DNA of 64,000 nt from Fidelibacterota bacterium (GCA_018658715.1 JABHUQ010000101.1:1-64000); one strand, 5' to 3'; positions 34,985-45,469 are shown, counted from the stretch's first letter. Made by a program: numbers and translations. Notes: generated by a model not told the origin, from the letters alone.

Positions 34985-36604
34985 GTGAATTTTAAAATTA
35001 AACGAAAACTCCCTTTATTGGGGTCTGGACTATTGGGCTTTTTGCTCGCAACAGCATTAATGGCTTCATATGCTTTTTCTAGTAATCAGAATGTGTATCG
35101 GATTCTAAAAGAAAAAGTAAATGTTTTAAACCAAATTATAACATATGTGAATCATTTTTATTTTGATGACGTGGATTTGGAAAAAGTAATGGATGGTGCT
35201 TTTCACGGCTTAATGGAAGAATTAGACCCGCATTCAACTTATATCCCCGCAAAAGACCAAGAAAATATTGATGAATTGTTTCGAGGTAACTTTCAGGGTA
35301 TTGGTATCGAATTTGATATTCTTCAAGGATACATTACTGTCATTTCACCAATCCCTGATAGTCCTTCTGATCATGTTGGATTGCAATCAGGAGATAAAAT
35401 TATTTCCATCAATGATGAAGATGCATACAAAATAACTAAAGATGAAGTTTTTAAAAAGCTACGCGGTAAAAAAGGATCCTCTGTTGATTTATCAATTCAA
35501 AGAATTGGTGTTACGAAACCTTTTGATGTAACAATTATTCGAGACGATATCCCAATCTATAGCGTTGCAGCCGCATCTATGATAGACGATTCAACGGGTT
35601 ATATCTTTCTAAGACGTTTTTCTGCTACCACAGATACTGAAGTTAAAAAGGCTCTAAACAGACTTGACGAATTGGGGATGAAGCGACTTGTTTTTGACCT
35701 AAGAGGAAATAGCGGTGGCTTTTTAGAACAGGCGGCAGCCATTTCAAACCTATTCATTACAACTCCCGATACATTAGTTTTTACTAAAGGAAAAATAAGG
35801 GAATCAAATCAAGTTTTTATGGCTAACCCATCAAAGGGTAGAAATGATTTTTCGTTAATTGTTTTAATCAACCGCGGATCAGCGAGCGCAAGTGAAATTG
35901 TTGCTGGCGCCGTACAAGATTTAGACAGAGGCCTTGTTGTTGGTGAAACGAGTTTTGGGAAAGGATTGGTTCAACGCCAACTTCCCCTTGAAGGCGGGTC
36001 CGCTCTTAGGGTAACCATTGCGCGGTATTACACTCCTACTGGTAGATTAATTCAAAGACCCTATGAAGATGGAAAAGATCATGCGTATTATCGCGAACTA
36101 TACGATAAGAACCGAGAAGCTAAAATGGACTCATTGAAAGAGTTGAGGCCAAAGTATTTTACTAAAAGTGGACGGATCGTTTATGGTGGCGGAGGTATTA
36201 CTCCAGATATTTATCTGCCCTTCAAAAACAAATTAACTAGAGACACTCAAAAAGTAATTAGAAGCGCCAAAAGACCTATCTTTAATTTTGGATCTAATTA
36301 CGCCTCTAGCCACTCAAAAGAAATTGGTATTGGTGATGCTCAATCTTTTAAAAAGAATTGGACTGTTTCAAGTGATGTTTTCAATTCTTTTTATGAATAT
36401 TTATCAACCGATTCTATTGACGTGAGTTTAGACTCTCTCTTGGTTGATTTGCCTTATATACAAAATCGAATTAAAGCAGAAATATCTAGTGTTGCTTTTG
36501 GAAAAGACGAATCTTCTGCAATTAGAATACAAACTGATAATCAAGTGATGGATGCTTTAGAATTTTTTAAGGAAGCAGATGCATTCTTGCACTCTTCGCA
36601 TTAA
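34985..36604 (+). CDS. C-terminal processing peptidase, S41 family (CtpA/Prc-like)
   Basis: A 539-residue periplasmic serine protease with an N-terminal membrane anchor (about 10-30). A helical cap region contains VNHFYFDDVDLEKVMDGAFHGLM. A PDZ domain (about 95-180, GIGIEFDILQGYITVISPIPDSPS is its start) precedes the S41 catalytic domain. The nucleophile is in NRGSASASEIVAGAVQD and the general-base Lys in GETSFGKGLVQRQLP. A C-terminal extension of about 150 residues has no clear domain. The start is GTG at 34985, 18 bases after the barrel gene. Substrates are usually envelope proteins with non-polar C-termini. Confidence 0.92.
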   Translation: MNFKIKRKLPLLGSGLLGFLLATALMASYAFSSNQNVYRILKEKVNVLNQIITYVNHFYFDDVDLEKVMDGAFHGLMEELDPHSTYIPAKDQENIDELFRGNFQGIGIEFDILQGYITVISPIPDSPSDHVGLQSGDKIISINDEDAYKITKDEVFKKLRGKKGSSVDLSIQRIGVTKPFDVTIIRDDIPIYSVAAASMIDDSTGYIFLRRFSATTDTEVKKALNRLDELGMKRLVFDLRGNSGGFLEQAAAISNLFITTPDTLVFTKGKIRESNQVFMANPSKGRNDFSLIVLINRGSASASEIVAGAVQDLDRGLVVGETSFGKGLVQRQLPLEGGSALRVTIARYYTPTGRLIQRPYEDGKDHAYYRELYDKNREAKMDSLKELRPKYFTKSGRIVYGGGGITPDIYLPFKNKLTRDTQKVIRSAKRPIFNFGSNYASSHSKEIGIGDAQSFKKNWTVSSDVFNSFYEYLSTDSIDVSLDSLLVDLPYIQNRIKAEISSVAFGKDESSAIRIQTDNQVMDALEFFKEADAFLHSSH

Positions 36605-36670
36605 ATTCAGTGCCTTTTACTGATAGACAATTTTATTCATACATACAAAATAGATTAACGGAGGAACAAA

Positions 36671-37282
36671 ATGGTACAATATTTTATCAACGGTGGAGAG
36701 TTCATGTGGCCGATTCTTATTTCCCTTTTATTTGGGCTAGGGTTTGCTATAGAACGTTTTTACTCCTTGATGATGTCAGGTATTGATTCAAAGAAATTCT
36801 TTGATGAAATTATTGAAAAAATAAACAATGATGGTTCTGGTGCTGCGCTAGAATTATGTGAAACTACATCAGGCCCTATTGCGTCAATTTTTCATGCAGG
36901 CCTTTCTAGAATGCACCGCGGATTAGGAGAAGTTGAAAAAGCTATCCAAAATGCAGGTTCAATTGAAATGGCCTTTTTAGAAAGAAATATGATCTGGCTA
37001 AATGCTGTAATTACTATCGCACCTATGCTTGGATTTACTGGAACTGTTGTTGGGATGATTGCTGCTTTTGATGCTATTAAAGCTGCAAATGATATTTCAC
37101 CTGCTGTTGTGGCTGGTGGTATTTCTCAAGCATTGTTAACAACTGCTTTTGGGCTAATCGTTGCTATGATTATTCAAACATTTCAAAATGTTTTTGTTGC
37201 GCGTATCGATAAACTTATCCTTGATATGGAAGAACAATCCGTAAAAATCATGGATCATTTATACGAAAACGAATCTAAATAA
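36671..37282 (+). CDS. exbB: MotA/TolQ/ExbB proton channel family protein (ExbB-like)
   Basis: A 203-residue inner-membrane protein with three hydrophobic segments (about 12-30, 112-135, 152-175). It has the family pattern LGFTGTVVGMIAAFDAI and GGISQALLTTAFGLIVAM. The start is well supported by GGAGG ten bases upstream. With the two ExbD genes and tonB downstream it should form the proton-driven complex that energises TonB-dependent outer-membrane transport. A TolQ/TolR role is the alternative, but the adjacent tonB favours ExbB. Confidence 0.92.
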   Translation: MVQYFINGGEFMWPILISLLFGLGFAIERFYSLMMSGIDSKKFFDEIIEKINNDGSGAALELCETTSGPIASIFHAGLSRMHRGLGEVEKAIQNAGSIEMAFLERNMIWLNAVITIAPMLGFTGTVVGMIAAFDAIKAANDISPAVVAGGISQALLTTAFGLIVAMIIQTFQNVFVARIDKLILDMEEQSVKIMDHLYENESK

Positions 37283-37300
37283 TAAGGCATATCTTCTTCG

Positions 37301-37699
37301 ATGAAAAATAAACGCCGATTTAAAAGCGGAGAAATCCCCACGTCTTCAATGGCGGATATTGCTTTTCTTCTACTTATCTTTTTTCTAGTAACAACAACTA
37401 TCGATACCGATAAAGGATTAGGTATTGTTCTTCCTCCTCCTGGCGATGTGGAAATTGAGATTAAAAAGAAGAATATCTTAAATTGCCTTATTAATTCTCA
37501 GGGTGCAGTCTTGCTTGATGAAGAGCCAACTCCAGTTGACCAAATTAGCGGAGCTGTAAAAAGACGACTAGCAGAAAATCCTCTTTTGATCGTATCTGTC
37601 AAGTCACATAAAAAAACTGAATACAGTGATTATGTCCGGGTTATCGATCAACTAAAAACGGCAAATGCAATGCGTATTTCCATAGCTAACTCTAATTAA
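37301..37699 (+). CDS. exbD: ExbD/TolR-family protein, first copy
   Basis: A 132-residue protein with one N-terminal membrane helix carrying the essential proton-binding Asp in SSMADIAFLLLIFFLVTT. A periplasmic ExbD domain follows. The two neighbouring ExbD proteins differ clearly, so a heteromeric plug-like assembly with ExbB is possible. Tandem ExbD copies of this kind are common in Bacteroidetes-type TonB loci. Confidence 0.92.
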   Translation: MKNKRRFKSGEIPTSSMADIAFLLLIFFLVTTTIDTDKGLGIVLPPPGDVEIEIKKKNILNCLINSQGAVLLDEEPTPVDQISGAVKRRLAENPLLIVSVKSHKKTEYSDYVRVIDQLKTANAMRISIANSN

Positions 37700-37702
37700 C
37701 AA

Positions 37703-38113
37703 ATGAAATTTTCACGTAAAACAAAAATATCTAGTGAAATCCCTACAGCTTCCATGCCAGATATTATCTTTATGTTGCTTATCTTTTTTATGGTAACAAC
37801 TGTGTTAAGAGAATCATCTGGGTTGCCTGTTGAGCTCCCTAAAGCAAAACGGATAGAAAAATTAAAATCAAGGCGTCACACATCTCAAATTTGGGTATCA
37901 AGAGAAGGATTAATCTCTATTGATGATAGGCTTTTCAATGTTTCTGACATTCGACATATTATGTATGATAAACGTGTTTCTGATCCTATGATAACTGTGT
38001 CTCTTAAAGCAGATGAATCTGCTAAAATGGAACTGATATCTGGGATTCATGAAGAGTTACGCCAAGCAGATGCTTTGAAGTTGAATTATTCAACCAAAAC
38101 ATTGGTTAATTGA
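37703..38113 (+). CDS. exbD: ExbD/TolR-family protein, second copy
   Basis: A 136-residue protein with the same layout as its neighbour: an N-terminal helix ASMPDIIFMLLIFFMVTT with the conserved Asp, then a periplasmic domain. It begins three bases after the first exbD and ends one base before tonB, so all are surely cotranscribed. Confidence 0.92.
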   Translation: MKFSRKTKISSEIPTASMPDIIFMLLIFFMVTTVLRESSGLPVELPKAKRIEKLKSRRHTSQIWVSREGLISIDDRLFNVSDIRHIMYDKRVSDPMITVSLKADESAKMELISGIHEELRQADALKLNYSTKTLVN

Positions 38114-38114
38114 T

Positions 38115-38720
38115 ATGGATAATCCATTAAAAATTAAATATCCAGTTGTTATAAGAGCAACCAGCTTGGTTGGAATATTTTCAGTCATAATCATGTTTTT
38201 AATATTTCCGCGTTTTTTAAATACTATTGTTTTTGACGATGTTGATCAAGTCATTATTGATTCTATTGATATTCCTCAGACACAACAAATTGATCAGGCG
38301 CCACCACCTGCAAGGCCATCAATACCTGTTCCGTCAGACGATGAAGATATTGCTGATGATCTTACAATAGATGAAATGGACTTTGATGAAATCGACTGGG
38401 AAGCTCCACCTCCTCCACCTTCTGGCCCTAAGGTAAAGTTTATTCCTTATGATGATCCTCCAAGAGCAATAGGTGGTATTCGACCTGTATACCCTGAAAT
38501 CGCGCAAGAGGCTGGTATTGAAGGTGTTGTTGTTGTACAGGCTTTTATCGATGAAAAAGGTCGCGTAAAAGAAACCATTATTTTAAAAGGTATTCCAAAT
38601 ACTGGACTAGATGAAGCCGCGATGGAAGCAATTAGAAAAACTCGATTTAAACCTGCAAAACAGAGAGAACGTCCTGTGGGTGTTTGGATTTCAATTCCTG
38701 TCAATTTTAAACTAAAATAA
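38115..38720 (+). CDS. tonB: TonB-family energy transducer
   Basis: A 201-residue protein with one N-terminal membrane helix (about 15-34). A Pro-rich and acidic spacer follows (about 55-110; QAPPPARPSIPVPSDDED). The C-terminal TonB domain has GIRPVYPEIAQEAGIEGVV, VKETIILKGIPNTGLDEAA and FKPAKQRERPVGVWISIP. It transmits the ExbB/ExbD proton energy to outer-membrane receptors. No TonB-dependent receptor lies in this window. A strong bidirectional terminator follows. Confidence 0.94.
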   Translation: MDNPLKIKYPVVIRATSLVGIFSVIIMFLIFPRFLNTIVFDDVDQVIIDSIDIPQTQQIDQAPPPARPSIPVPSDDEDIADDLTIDEMDFDEIDWEAPPPPPSGPKVKFIPYDDPPRAIGGIRPVYPEIAQEAGIEGVVVVQAFIDEKGRVKETIILKGIPNTGLDEAAMEAIRKTRFKPAKQRERPVGVWISIPVNFKLK

Positions 38721-38740
38721 TCTAACCATCATTAAATAAA

Positions 38741-38772
38741 AGAAAAAGCTCTCGTATACGAGAGCTTTTTCT
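38741..38772. terminator. Bidirectional terminator between tonB and sdhB
   Basis: A perfect palindrome: AGAAAAAGCTCTCGTA (left arm) is mirrored by TACGAGAGCTTTTTCT (right arm). It has an A-rich left side and T-rich right side, and separates two convergent operons. Confidence 0.9.
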
Positions 38773-38791
38773 TTTTATAGCTAAATTATTT

Positions 38792-39532
38792 TTAGATTAT
38801 TGATGCCTTTAAAAACTCTCTGTTCATTCTTGCTATATTAACAAGTGATATTTCCTTAGGACATTCTACTTCACATGCACCTGTATTTGTGCAATTTCCA
38901 AACCCTTCTTCGTCCATTTGATCCACCATATTTTTTACTCGATTTGACCTTTCGGGTTGCCCTTGCGGTAATAATGCAAATTGAGAAACTTTCGCTGAAA
39001 CAAATAACATAGCTGATGAATTTTTACACGTAGCTACACAAGCACCGCACCCAATACATGCTGCAGCATCCATAGCAGCATCCGCATCCTCTTTTGCTAT
39101 TGGAATGGCGTTGGCATCCTGTGCATTTCCAGTGTTAATAGAAATATATCCACCCACTTCCATAACGCGATCAAAGGATTGGCGATTAACAATTAAATCT
39201 CTAATAATGGGAAATGCCTTAGCTCTCCAGGGTTCTACAACTATTGTTTCTCCATCTTGAAAGCTTCTCATATGAAGTTGACAGGTGGTTACTCCACGAA
39301 TTGGGCCATGAGCTCTACCATTAATAAAAACACCGCAGGTACCACAAATACCTTCTCTGCAATCATGGTCAAATGCTATTGGGTCTTTTCCCTCCGTAAC
39401 AAGATTATCGTTCAAACTATCCAGCATTTCAAAAAAAGACATATCTCCCGAAACGCCATCTAATGGATATGTTGAAAAATTACCTTCTGACTGAGCGTTT
39501 GTTTGGCGCCAAACTTTAATATGAACTTTCAT
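38792..39532 (-). CDS. sdhB: Succinate dehydrogenase/fumarate reductase iron-sulfur subunit
   Basis: A 246-residue subunit. The [2Fe-2S] ligands are in [17 protein letters not shown] plus a Cys in VTTCQLHM. The C-terminal ferredoxin domain has [11 protein letters not shown] and a later [12 protein letters not shown]. Both its size and the [16 protein letters not shown] segment recall Bacteroidetes and epsilonproteobacterial enzymes. Its ATG overlaps the sdhA stop (TAATG). It passes electrons between the FAD of SdhA and the haem b of SdhC. Confidence 0.95.
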   Translation of the reverse strand: MKVHIKVWRQTNAQSEGNFSTYPLDGVSGDMSFFEMLDSLNDNLVTEGKDPIAFDHDCREGICGTCGVFINGRAHGPIRGVTTCQLHMRSFQDGETIVVEPWRAKAFPIIRDLIVNRQSFDRVMEVGGYISINTGNAQDANAIPIAKEDADAAMDAAACIGCGACVATCKNSSAMLFVSAKVSQFALLPQGQPERSNRVKNMVDQMDEEGFGNCTNTGACEVECPKEISLVNIARMNREFLKASII

Positions 39533-41445
39533 TACTTATAACTCCTCGTCGTGAGTTCAACGTTTTCAAACTCCAATATTTCTTTGTGTAATTCTGGTGG
39601 GCTTGAATCGTCTTTATACTCCCAAGCGGAAACATAAGTGAAGTTTTTGTCATCTCGCAATGCTTCATTATCTTCAGTTTGGAATTCGGTTCTAAAATGC
39701 CCACCACAAGATTCTTCTCGATTTAAACCATCTCTTGCCATTAATTCGCCCAACTCAAGAAAATCGGCTAATCGTCCTGCTTTTTCAAGCTCGGGATTTA
39801 ATTCGTTTAATTTTCCTGGTATTTTAACATTAGACCAAAATTCATCTCTTAATGTAGGTATTTTTTCTATTGCCTTTTCTAGTCCATCTTTATCTCTAGC
39901 CATCCCAACATTGTTCCACATAATTAAACCTAATTCTTTATGAATATTGTCTACGGTGCGATTGCCGTTAATAGATAATAGGTGGCTTAATCTTTTATTT
40001 ACATTAGATGTAGCTTCTTTAAATGCGTCATGATCTGTTGAAACCTTTTCACCTAGTTTTTTAGAAAGGTAATCACCAATAGTGTATGGTATAACGAAAT
40101 ATCCATCAGCTAAACCTTGCATGAGCGCACTAGCCCCAAGACGATTTGCTCCATGATCTGAAAAATTAGCTTCGCCTAACACGTATAGTCCTGGAATTGT
40201 TGTCATAAGGTTATAATCAACCCAAATACCGCCCATTGTATAATGAACTGCAGGATAGATTCGCATTGGAGCATTATACGGATTTTCACCAGTTATTTGT
40301 TGATACATATCAAACAAATTTCCATATTTAGCTGTTACTTGATCTTTTCCAATACGATTGATAGCGTCTTTGAAATCTAAATAAACAGCTAGTTTTGTTG
40401 GCCCAACTCCACGGCCATCATCGCACATTTCTTTTGCGCGGCGGCTCGCTACATCTCTTGGAACTAAATTGCCAAATGATGGATAAAGCCGTTCTAAATA
40501 ATAATCTCTATCTTCTTCTGGAATATTGGTAGGGTGGCGGTCATCGCCTTCTTTTTTAGGAACCCAAACTCGTCCATCGTTCCGTAAACTTTCACTCATT
40601 AATGTCAATTTTGATTGATGGTTGCTTGCTACGGGAATACATGTAGGATGTATCTGAGTAAAACTTGGATTTGCGAAGTATGCACCTTTTTTATATGCTC
40701 TCCATGCTGCTGTTCCATTACTTGCCATAGCATTTGTTGATAGAAAAAATACATTTCCATAACCACCAGTAGCCAAAACAACTGCATTAGCAGAATGAGA
40801 TGATATTTCACCTGTAACTAAATTACGCGTTATAATACCTTTTGCTTCCCCATCAATTAAGACTGGTTCTAACATTTCGTGTCGGGGATAAAATCGAACT
40901 TTTCCTTTGTGCATTTGTCGAACCAGAGAAGAATATGCCCCTAACAATAACTGTTGCCCAGTTTGGCCGCGCGCATAAAAAGTACGTGACACTTGTGCTC
41001 CGCCAAATGATCGATTATCTAAAAGGCCTCCATATTCTCTAGCGAAAGGAATCCCTTGAGCCACACATTGGTCAATAATAGCATTGCTCACTTCTGCCAG
41101 GCGATAAACATTTGCTTCTCTTGAGCGATAATCACCGCCCTTAATTGTATCATAAAATAACCGAAATATGCTATCCCCATCATTGGGATAATTCTTTGCG
41201 GCATTTATGCCCCCTTGAGCAGCAATACTGTGTGCTCTCCTAGGTGATTCATGATATGAAAATGCTTTTACATTATACCCCATTTCTGCAAAAGATGCGG
41301 CAGCTGCGGCTCCGCCTAACCCTGTTCCAACAACTATTATATCATATTTTCTTTTATTAGATGGGTTAACTAACTTTAGATCGAATTTGTGTTTTGTCCA
41401 TTTTCCCGCTAAGGGGCCTGATGGAATTTTTGAATCAGGAAACAT
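39532..41445 (-). CDS. sdhA: Succinate dehydrogenase/fumarate reductase flavoprotein subunit
   Basis: A 637-residue flavoprotein of the usual length for the B. subtilis/Bacteroidetes-like branch. The FAD-binding N-terminus is [20 protein letters not shown]. The covalent flavin His lies in [17 protein letters not shown]. The active-site region reads [11 protein letters not shown], with [11 protein letters not shown] and [19 protein letters not shown] further on. It oxidises succinate in the TCA cycle or reduces fumarate; sequence alone does not decide direction. It sits in an sdhC-sdhA-sdhB operon, one base downstream of sdhC. Confidence 0.95.
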   Translation of the reverse strand: MFPDSKIPSGPLAGKWTKHKFDLKLVNPSNKRKYDIIVVGTGLGGAAAAASFAEMGYNVKAFSYHESPRRAHSIAAQGGINAAKNYPNDGDSIFRLFYDTIKGGDYRSREANVYRLAEVSNAIIDQCVAQGIPFAREYGGLLDNRSFGGAQVSRTFYARGQTGQQLLLGAYSSLVRQMHKGKVRFYPRHEMLEPVLIDGEAKGIITRNLVTGEISSHSANAVVLATGGYGNVFFLSTNAMASNGTAAWRAYKKGAYFANPSFTQIHPTCIPVASNHQSKLTLMSESLRNDGRVWVPKKEGDDRHPTNIPEEDRDYYLERLYPSFGNLVPRDVASRRAKEMCDDGRGVGPTKLAVYLDFKDAINRIGKDQVTAKYGNLFDMYQQITGENPYNAPMRIYPAVHYTMGGIWVDYNLMTTIPGLYVLGEANFSDHGANRLGASALMQGLADGYFVIPYTIGDYLSKKLGEKVSTDHDAFKEATSNVNKRLSHLLSINGNRTVDNIHKELGLIMWNNVGMARDKDGLEKAIEKIPTLRDEFWSNVKIPGKLNELNPELEKAGRLADFLELGELMARDGLNREESCGGHFRTEFQTEDNEALRDDKNFTYVSAWEYKDDSSPPELHKEILEFENVELTTRSYK

Positions 41446-41446
41446 A

Positions 41447-42115
41447 TTAGAATCCTCCTTTTATAAATCCGAAATAAATAGGTATTGATAGAAAGCCCAG
41501 CGGTATAATCAACCAAAAGAAAACTGAGATCCATTCAATAAACTTCCCATATTTATTGTACCGAACACCAAATGTTTGAAACGTCGATTGAAACCCATGG
41601 CGAAGATGAAATGATAATAGAACCATCGCCAGACAGTATAAAAGTGTTACAAATATATTTCCAAAACCAATTTTTTGGTCAATGACAATATTGAAAAATT
41701 GTCCTCCGTCATGCTGTGCTTGAAATTGATACCAAAATGTTTGAAGATGAACTATAAGAAAAATAAAAATAATGCTTCCAGTCAATCCCATATTTCTAGA
41801 GAAAAAGGAGCTATTTTCATTGGCTTTATCTGCTAAATATTTTTCCGGTGTTGCTTTCCTATTTTCGATAGTAATTCGAATACCATTTATAATATGCACT
41901 AAAAAAATAAGTACTAGTATTGCTTCAATAAATCGAACTAATGGCTTCAATGCAGACAGAGTTGAAACATAACTATTAAAAAATTCTGGGCCACCAAAAA
42001 GAGTCAGATTCCCTATGAGATGAATAATAAGGAATAGTGACAAAAATAGACCTGAAACAGCCATAAATATTTTTTTGCCGATAGATGAATTTGTAAATTT
42101 TGTAAACCAGTTCAT
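41447..42115 (-). CDS. sdhC: Succinate dehydrogenase cytochrome b subunit
   Basis: A 222-residue membrane protein with five hydrophobic segments, of the single-subunit cytochrome b558 type. Candidate haem-ligand His residues lie in [38 protein letters not shown] and [12 protein letters not shown]. No sdhD gene is present, as expected for this type (SQR/QFR with one membrane subunit and two haems b). It anchors SdhAB and hands electrons to or takes them from quinone. It is the first gene of the operon. Confidence 0.92.
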   Translation of the reverse strand: MNWFTKFTNSSIGKKIFMAVSGLFLSLFLIIHLIGNLTLFGGPEFFNSYVSTLSALKPLVRFIEAILVLIFLVHIINGIRITIENRKATPEKYLADKANENSSFFSRNMGLTGSIIFIFLIVHLQTFWYQFQAQHDGGQFFNIVIDQKIGFGNIFVTLLYCLAMVLLSFHLRHGFQSTFQTFGVRYNKYGKFIEWISVFFWLIIPLGFLSIPIYFGFIKGGF

Positions 42116-42208
42116 GTCAACCTCGATAGACTAAAAAACACACTATAAATTTATGATAGAAGCGTTCTAATTAAAATGCCCATATTTTAAAAGTACGGGT
42201 AATTAAAG

Positions 42209-42943
42209 TCAAATATTTTGCTTTTTTCTTTTCACGCTTTTTGAAGATAGCCATTTAAATAAATTTAAATGATCTGATGAATGGGTGGCTATCTCTGGAT
42301 GCCATTGAACAGCCATAAAGGCCTCGGGGAATTGTTTATCTTCAATTGCTTCTATAAGCCCATCTCTTGCCCAACCCACTGCGCGCAATCCTCTGCCTAG
42401 GGTTCGTATCCCTTGGTGGTGTGTGCTTGGCACTTTAGGGTTATTGTTTTTCATTATATTTGCAATAGCACTTCCTTTTTCTAAGCGAACGGAATGTTCT
42501 GCCAAATCGCCATTAAAATCCCCATGAAATATATTGTTGTCCATTTGAGTTGGAATATCCTCAAAAAGTTTTCCACCATAGATCACATTGATATGTTGAA
42601 ATCCAGCACAAATTGCAAGAATAGGTTTATTTAATTTTTTTATGGCTTTAAAAATAGCTTGATCAAAATGTTCTCGATTGTTATGCATCACATCATCGTC
42701 TAATAACTCAGGTTGATCTCCAGAATAAGTATGTATGGGTAAATCTGGACCACCAACCATGAGTAACCCATCAATGCTATAAGAAATTTCTTCGATGGAA
42801 TCTCCATTTTGGGGATAGTGAAGTGTAACTGGAATACCCCCGCCCAACCAAACTGCGTTATAATATTTTTCCTTTGTGGCATTCCACCATGATTCATTAT
42901 GTTGGAAATAGTATGGGTTAATACCAATAAGTGGTTTAGTCAT
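42209..42943 (-). CDS. Class I glutamine amidotransferase-like gamma-glutamyl hydrolase (peptidase C26)
   Basis: A 244-residue protein of the PuuD/C26 branch. The catalytic Cys is in PILAICAGFQHINVIYGG and the His-Glu dyad in AVQWHPEIA. DGLLMVGGPDLPIHTY is the usual oxyanion-side segment. Relatives cleave gamma-glutamyl amide bonds, such as gamma-glutamyl-GABA. Its start overlaps the end of the upstream glutamate-cysteine ligase by eight bases, so a role in gamma-glutamyl peptide turnover is likely, though the substrate is unproven. Confidence 0.85.
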   Translation of the reverse strand: MTKPLIGINPYYFQHNESWWNATKEKYYNAVWLGGGIPVTLHYPQNGDSIEEISYSIDGLLMVGGPDLPIHTYSGDQPELLDDDVMHNNREHFDQAIFKAIKKLNKPILAICAGFQHINVIYGGKLFEDIPTQMDNNIFHGDFNGDLAEHSVRLEKGSAIANIMKNNNPKVPSTHHQGIRTLGRGLRAVGWARDGLIEAIEDKQFPEAFMAVQWHPEIATHSSDHLNLFKWLSSKSVKRKKQNI

Positions 42944-44231
42944 TTTCCCCTAATAAAAAAGATTTTAAATCTTGACCGCTTTCATTGAAAAGATTTTGTG
43001 TTTGAATACTCATAAACCCAGATGTAAAAAATGATTCTAAATATGGGTCCAAATAAATACGTTCATTTTCAATTTTGAGTGATTTGCTTCTCATGTCTAA
43101 TCCTTTTTGAGCAAAATCACAAACTGTCTTTAGCCATTGTCCAATTGTTTTAGAATGAGGCCCGGGTTGATTTAAATCTAATATTTTTGCTGCACTATTA
43201 AGTTGTTTTCTTTCTAATAAGGTGAGTGGCAGAAAAATTTCCATCAATTCTTCCTGAAGGGTTGGTTCAGACAATAATCCCATCCAAAATGCTGCTGGTG
43301 CCATTTCAAACCCTCTTGGGGGGCGATCAGCGCCACGAACTTCTAATACATTTTTAAACCGTACGTGGGTGAATATTTGATGTATTGCTGCCATTATATG
43401 TTCATCGCTTAATGAATTATTTCTATCCATTTTTTCTAAATATTCTCCTAAGGTTCCATCAAAACCTTCAGCATCACCATTATCTTTGTATATAAAAATG
43501 GTTGGCGTATTCAAAACAAGGGAGCTGAATTTTTGCAACAATCCATTTGGCGAAGTGATATTGTGATCAACTAAATTACCACATCGGGATGGGTCAGTGT
43601 CACTCCAGATGTCATATCGCTTATTGTTGTTATTTGTTATTTGGCCATTCATAAAAGGGCTATTTGCAAAAAGCAATGCGCAAAAAGGTTCTAGCACATC
43701 TGACAGCCACGCCAACCTTTCTGCTTCATCCTTTGATGAAATATCTAAATTGACTTGAACGCTTGTTGTGTTTCGCATCATCCATGGCCCATGATTTCCA
43801 ACTTTTCGAAAACAATTATCCATTAATTGATATTTGTTTTGCTGAATAAGATCAATATTGTCTGCTGAGTAAAGTGGCTCTAAAGCAAAACCCATATGAA
43901 TTAAATTATGTTTCTGTACAATTTTTTTCACCCGATTAAAATGAGCCTTCATTTGAAAATTGACTGCGTGTAAATCTGTAAAAGGAGAAGATGCCCACTC
44001 AAGTTGCCCTCCGGGCTCGAGTGAATAAATTGGTTTTGGGGATTCTTCTTTAGCTAATTCATTTATTTCTTCTATGAAATCCATAGATGAAAAATGATCT
44101 GTTTTATTTACGGGTATTCGATTTAGTTTAGCATCATAAAAGAAACATTCAATTTCAACGCCAATTCGCCTTTCATTTGGTTCTTTTAAATTGGATAAAA
44201 TAACAGATTGAATGTGGTCGTTTAGTGACAT
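42936..44231 (-). CDS. gshA: Glutamate-cysteine ligase, GCS2 family
   Basis: A 431-residue ATP-grasp-like carboxylate-amine ligase. RRIGVEIECFF begins the fold, SLEPGGQLEWASSP is the ATP/metal segment, and PWMMRNTTSVQVNLDIS is a strong GCS2 signature (plant/alphaproteobacterial type gamma-glutamylcysteine synthetase). RFKNVLEVRGADRPP is also conserved. It makes gamma-glutamylcysteine from Glu and Cys. No glutathione synthetase gene lies nearby, so the final thiol may be gamma-glutamylcysteine itself, glutathione, or another derivative. It overlaps the C26 hydrolase gene by eight bases. Confidence 0.88.
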   Translation of the reverse strand: MSLNDHIQSVILSNLKEPNERRIGVEIECFFYDAKLNRIPVNKTDHFSSMDFIEEINELAKEESPKPIYSLEPGGQLEWASSPFTDLHAVNFQMKAHFNRVKKIVQKHNLIHMGFALEPLYSADNIDLIQQNKYQLMDNCFRKVGNHGPWMMRNTTSVQVNLDISSKDEAERLAWLSDVLEPFCALLFANSPFMNGQITNNNNKRYDIWSDTDPSRCGNLVDHNITSPNGLLQKFSSLVLNTPTIFIYKDNGDAEGFDGTLGEYLEKMDRNNSLSDEHIMAAIHQIFTHVRFKNVLEVRGADRPPRGFEMAPAAFWMGLLSEPTLQEELMEIFLPLTLLERKQLNSAAKILDLNQPGPHSKTIGQWLKTVCDFAQKGLDMRSKSLKIENERIYLDPYLESFFTSGFMSIQTQNLFNESGQDLKSFLLGEND

Positions 44232-44350
44232 TGAAACCTGCTTTGGTAATATAATTTAATAAATTGCATAGTTTAACTTACGAATCGATAACATTAAAGA
44301 AAGCCTATTTGAATATTTGAAATAAATTAAAAGTCGACTAAAATACATGG

Positions 44351-45427
44351 GTGTCCCTCTTCAAAAAAATTAAGCGTTGTCTTCCTATCTTTGGTTTATT
44401 GAGCGTAATTCTTGCTCAATCGCCCACCCAACAAAAAACTATTAAACATTATCATGTAATTATAAGTAACAATAAACAAGTAAAAGAGCTGACCGGGTTG
44501 GCCCATATTTCTTATTCAAAGAGTGGTTCAATTTTAGATTCAACAAATTACTCATTTGTCGTTCCTTTAAGCGAAAAATATGCTTATGTGGATGGCCCCG
44601 ATGAAGGGCTCAGGCTTTTAAGAAAAATAGATAAGGAAATCGTTGATCAGTTTGAGTATAACTATAACTTAGGTGGGCTGTTAGATAATATTATTTGTAA
44701 AGGAAACTCAAATCAGATAATTTGGAAAGAATTTTACAAGTATACTCCAGATAATGTTTTATTAAAAACAATTCGGTTTAACCCCCGTAAGGCAGAACCT
44801 CGCCAAAATCTAATTCGATTAAAAAAACAAAAAAATATAAGTTCGTGGAGCGAGGCTTTTGTTTATGATAGTACAGGCACTATGATGGAGCACCAAGAAT
44901 TCTATGACGAATATTTAATAGAACGCACAACATATCGTTTGGGAAATTTAGGAGAACGCATACTGCTTCAAGAGTATTTTGATCCATCATTAATCCAAAA
45001 AACTGTTTACAAATTCAATGAACTAGAAAAAATAAAACACCAGTTAGTAATAAAAGGTTTGGGCATATCTGTAAAATCCATCACATTTTCATATGATGGG
45101 TTTGGCCGAAAGAATAAAACAATTACATTTAACGAAGATGGCCTTGTGCAAGATTCTATCAAATGGAGCTATAAACAAAACCAAGCTATTTCAACGCACT
45201 ATAATGAAATGGGTTATATTCACAGACAATTTGTTTATGATTTTGATTCCAGTTTGGGGCTGGTAAAAGAAAGGCAGTTAGATGGGGTGGGGAATTTATT
45301 ATTTAAACAAGTTTATTCTTATTCAGAAAATGGCAAATTATATATGATTCGAAAATTTAATCCGCTCCATCCAAATCGAACAAATGATAAAATTCCACTT
45401 AACGTTTCCATATTTGAATATGATTAA
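44351..45427 (+). CDS. Secreted protein with YD/RHS-like beta repeats, unknown function
   Basis: A 358-residue protein with an N-terminal signal peptide (FKKIKRCLPIFGLLSVILAQS). From about residue 170 it shows short beta-hairpin-like units with F/Y-D/N-E-x-G spacing, for example SWSEAFVYDSTGTMMEHQEF, ITFNEDGLVQDSIKWSY and HYNEMGYIHRQFVYDF. These resemble RHS/YD-type strands but carry no toxin or core domain. GTG is the start. It stands first in a row of three secreted repeat-protein genes, 42 bases before the next, so cotranscription is plausible. Confidence 0.65.
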   Translation: MSLFKKIKRCLPIFGLLSVILAQSPTQQKTIKHYHVIISNNKQVKELTGLAHISYSKSGSILDSTNYSFVVPLSEKYAYVDGPDEGLRLLRKIDKEIVDQFEYNYNLGGLLDNIICKGNSNQIIWKEFYKYTPDNVLLKTIRFNPRKAEPRQNLIRLKKQKNISSWSEAFVYDSTGTMMEHQEFYDEYLIERTTYRLGNLGERILLQEYFDPSLIQKTVYKFNELEKIKHQLVIKGLGISVKSITFSYDGFGRKNKTITFNEDGLVQDSIKWSYKQNQAISTHYNEMGYIHRQFVYDFDSSLGLVKERQLDGVGNLLFKQVYSYSENGKLYMIRKFNPLHPNRTNDKIPLNVSIFEYD

Positions 45428-45469
45428 ATTCAAGTCCTCGGTATTGTACCGAATAATTTAGGAGGTCTC

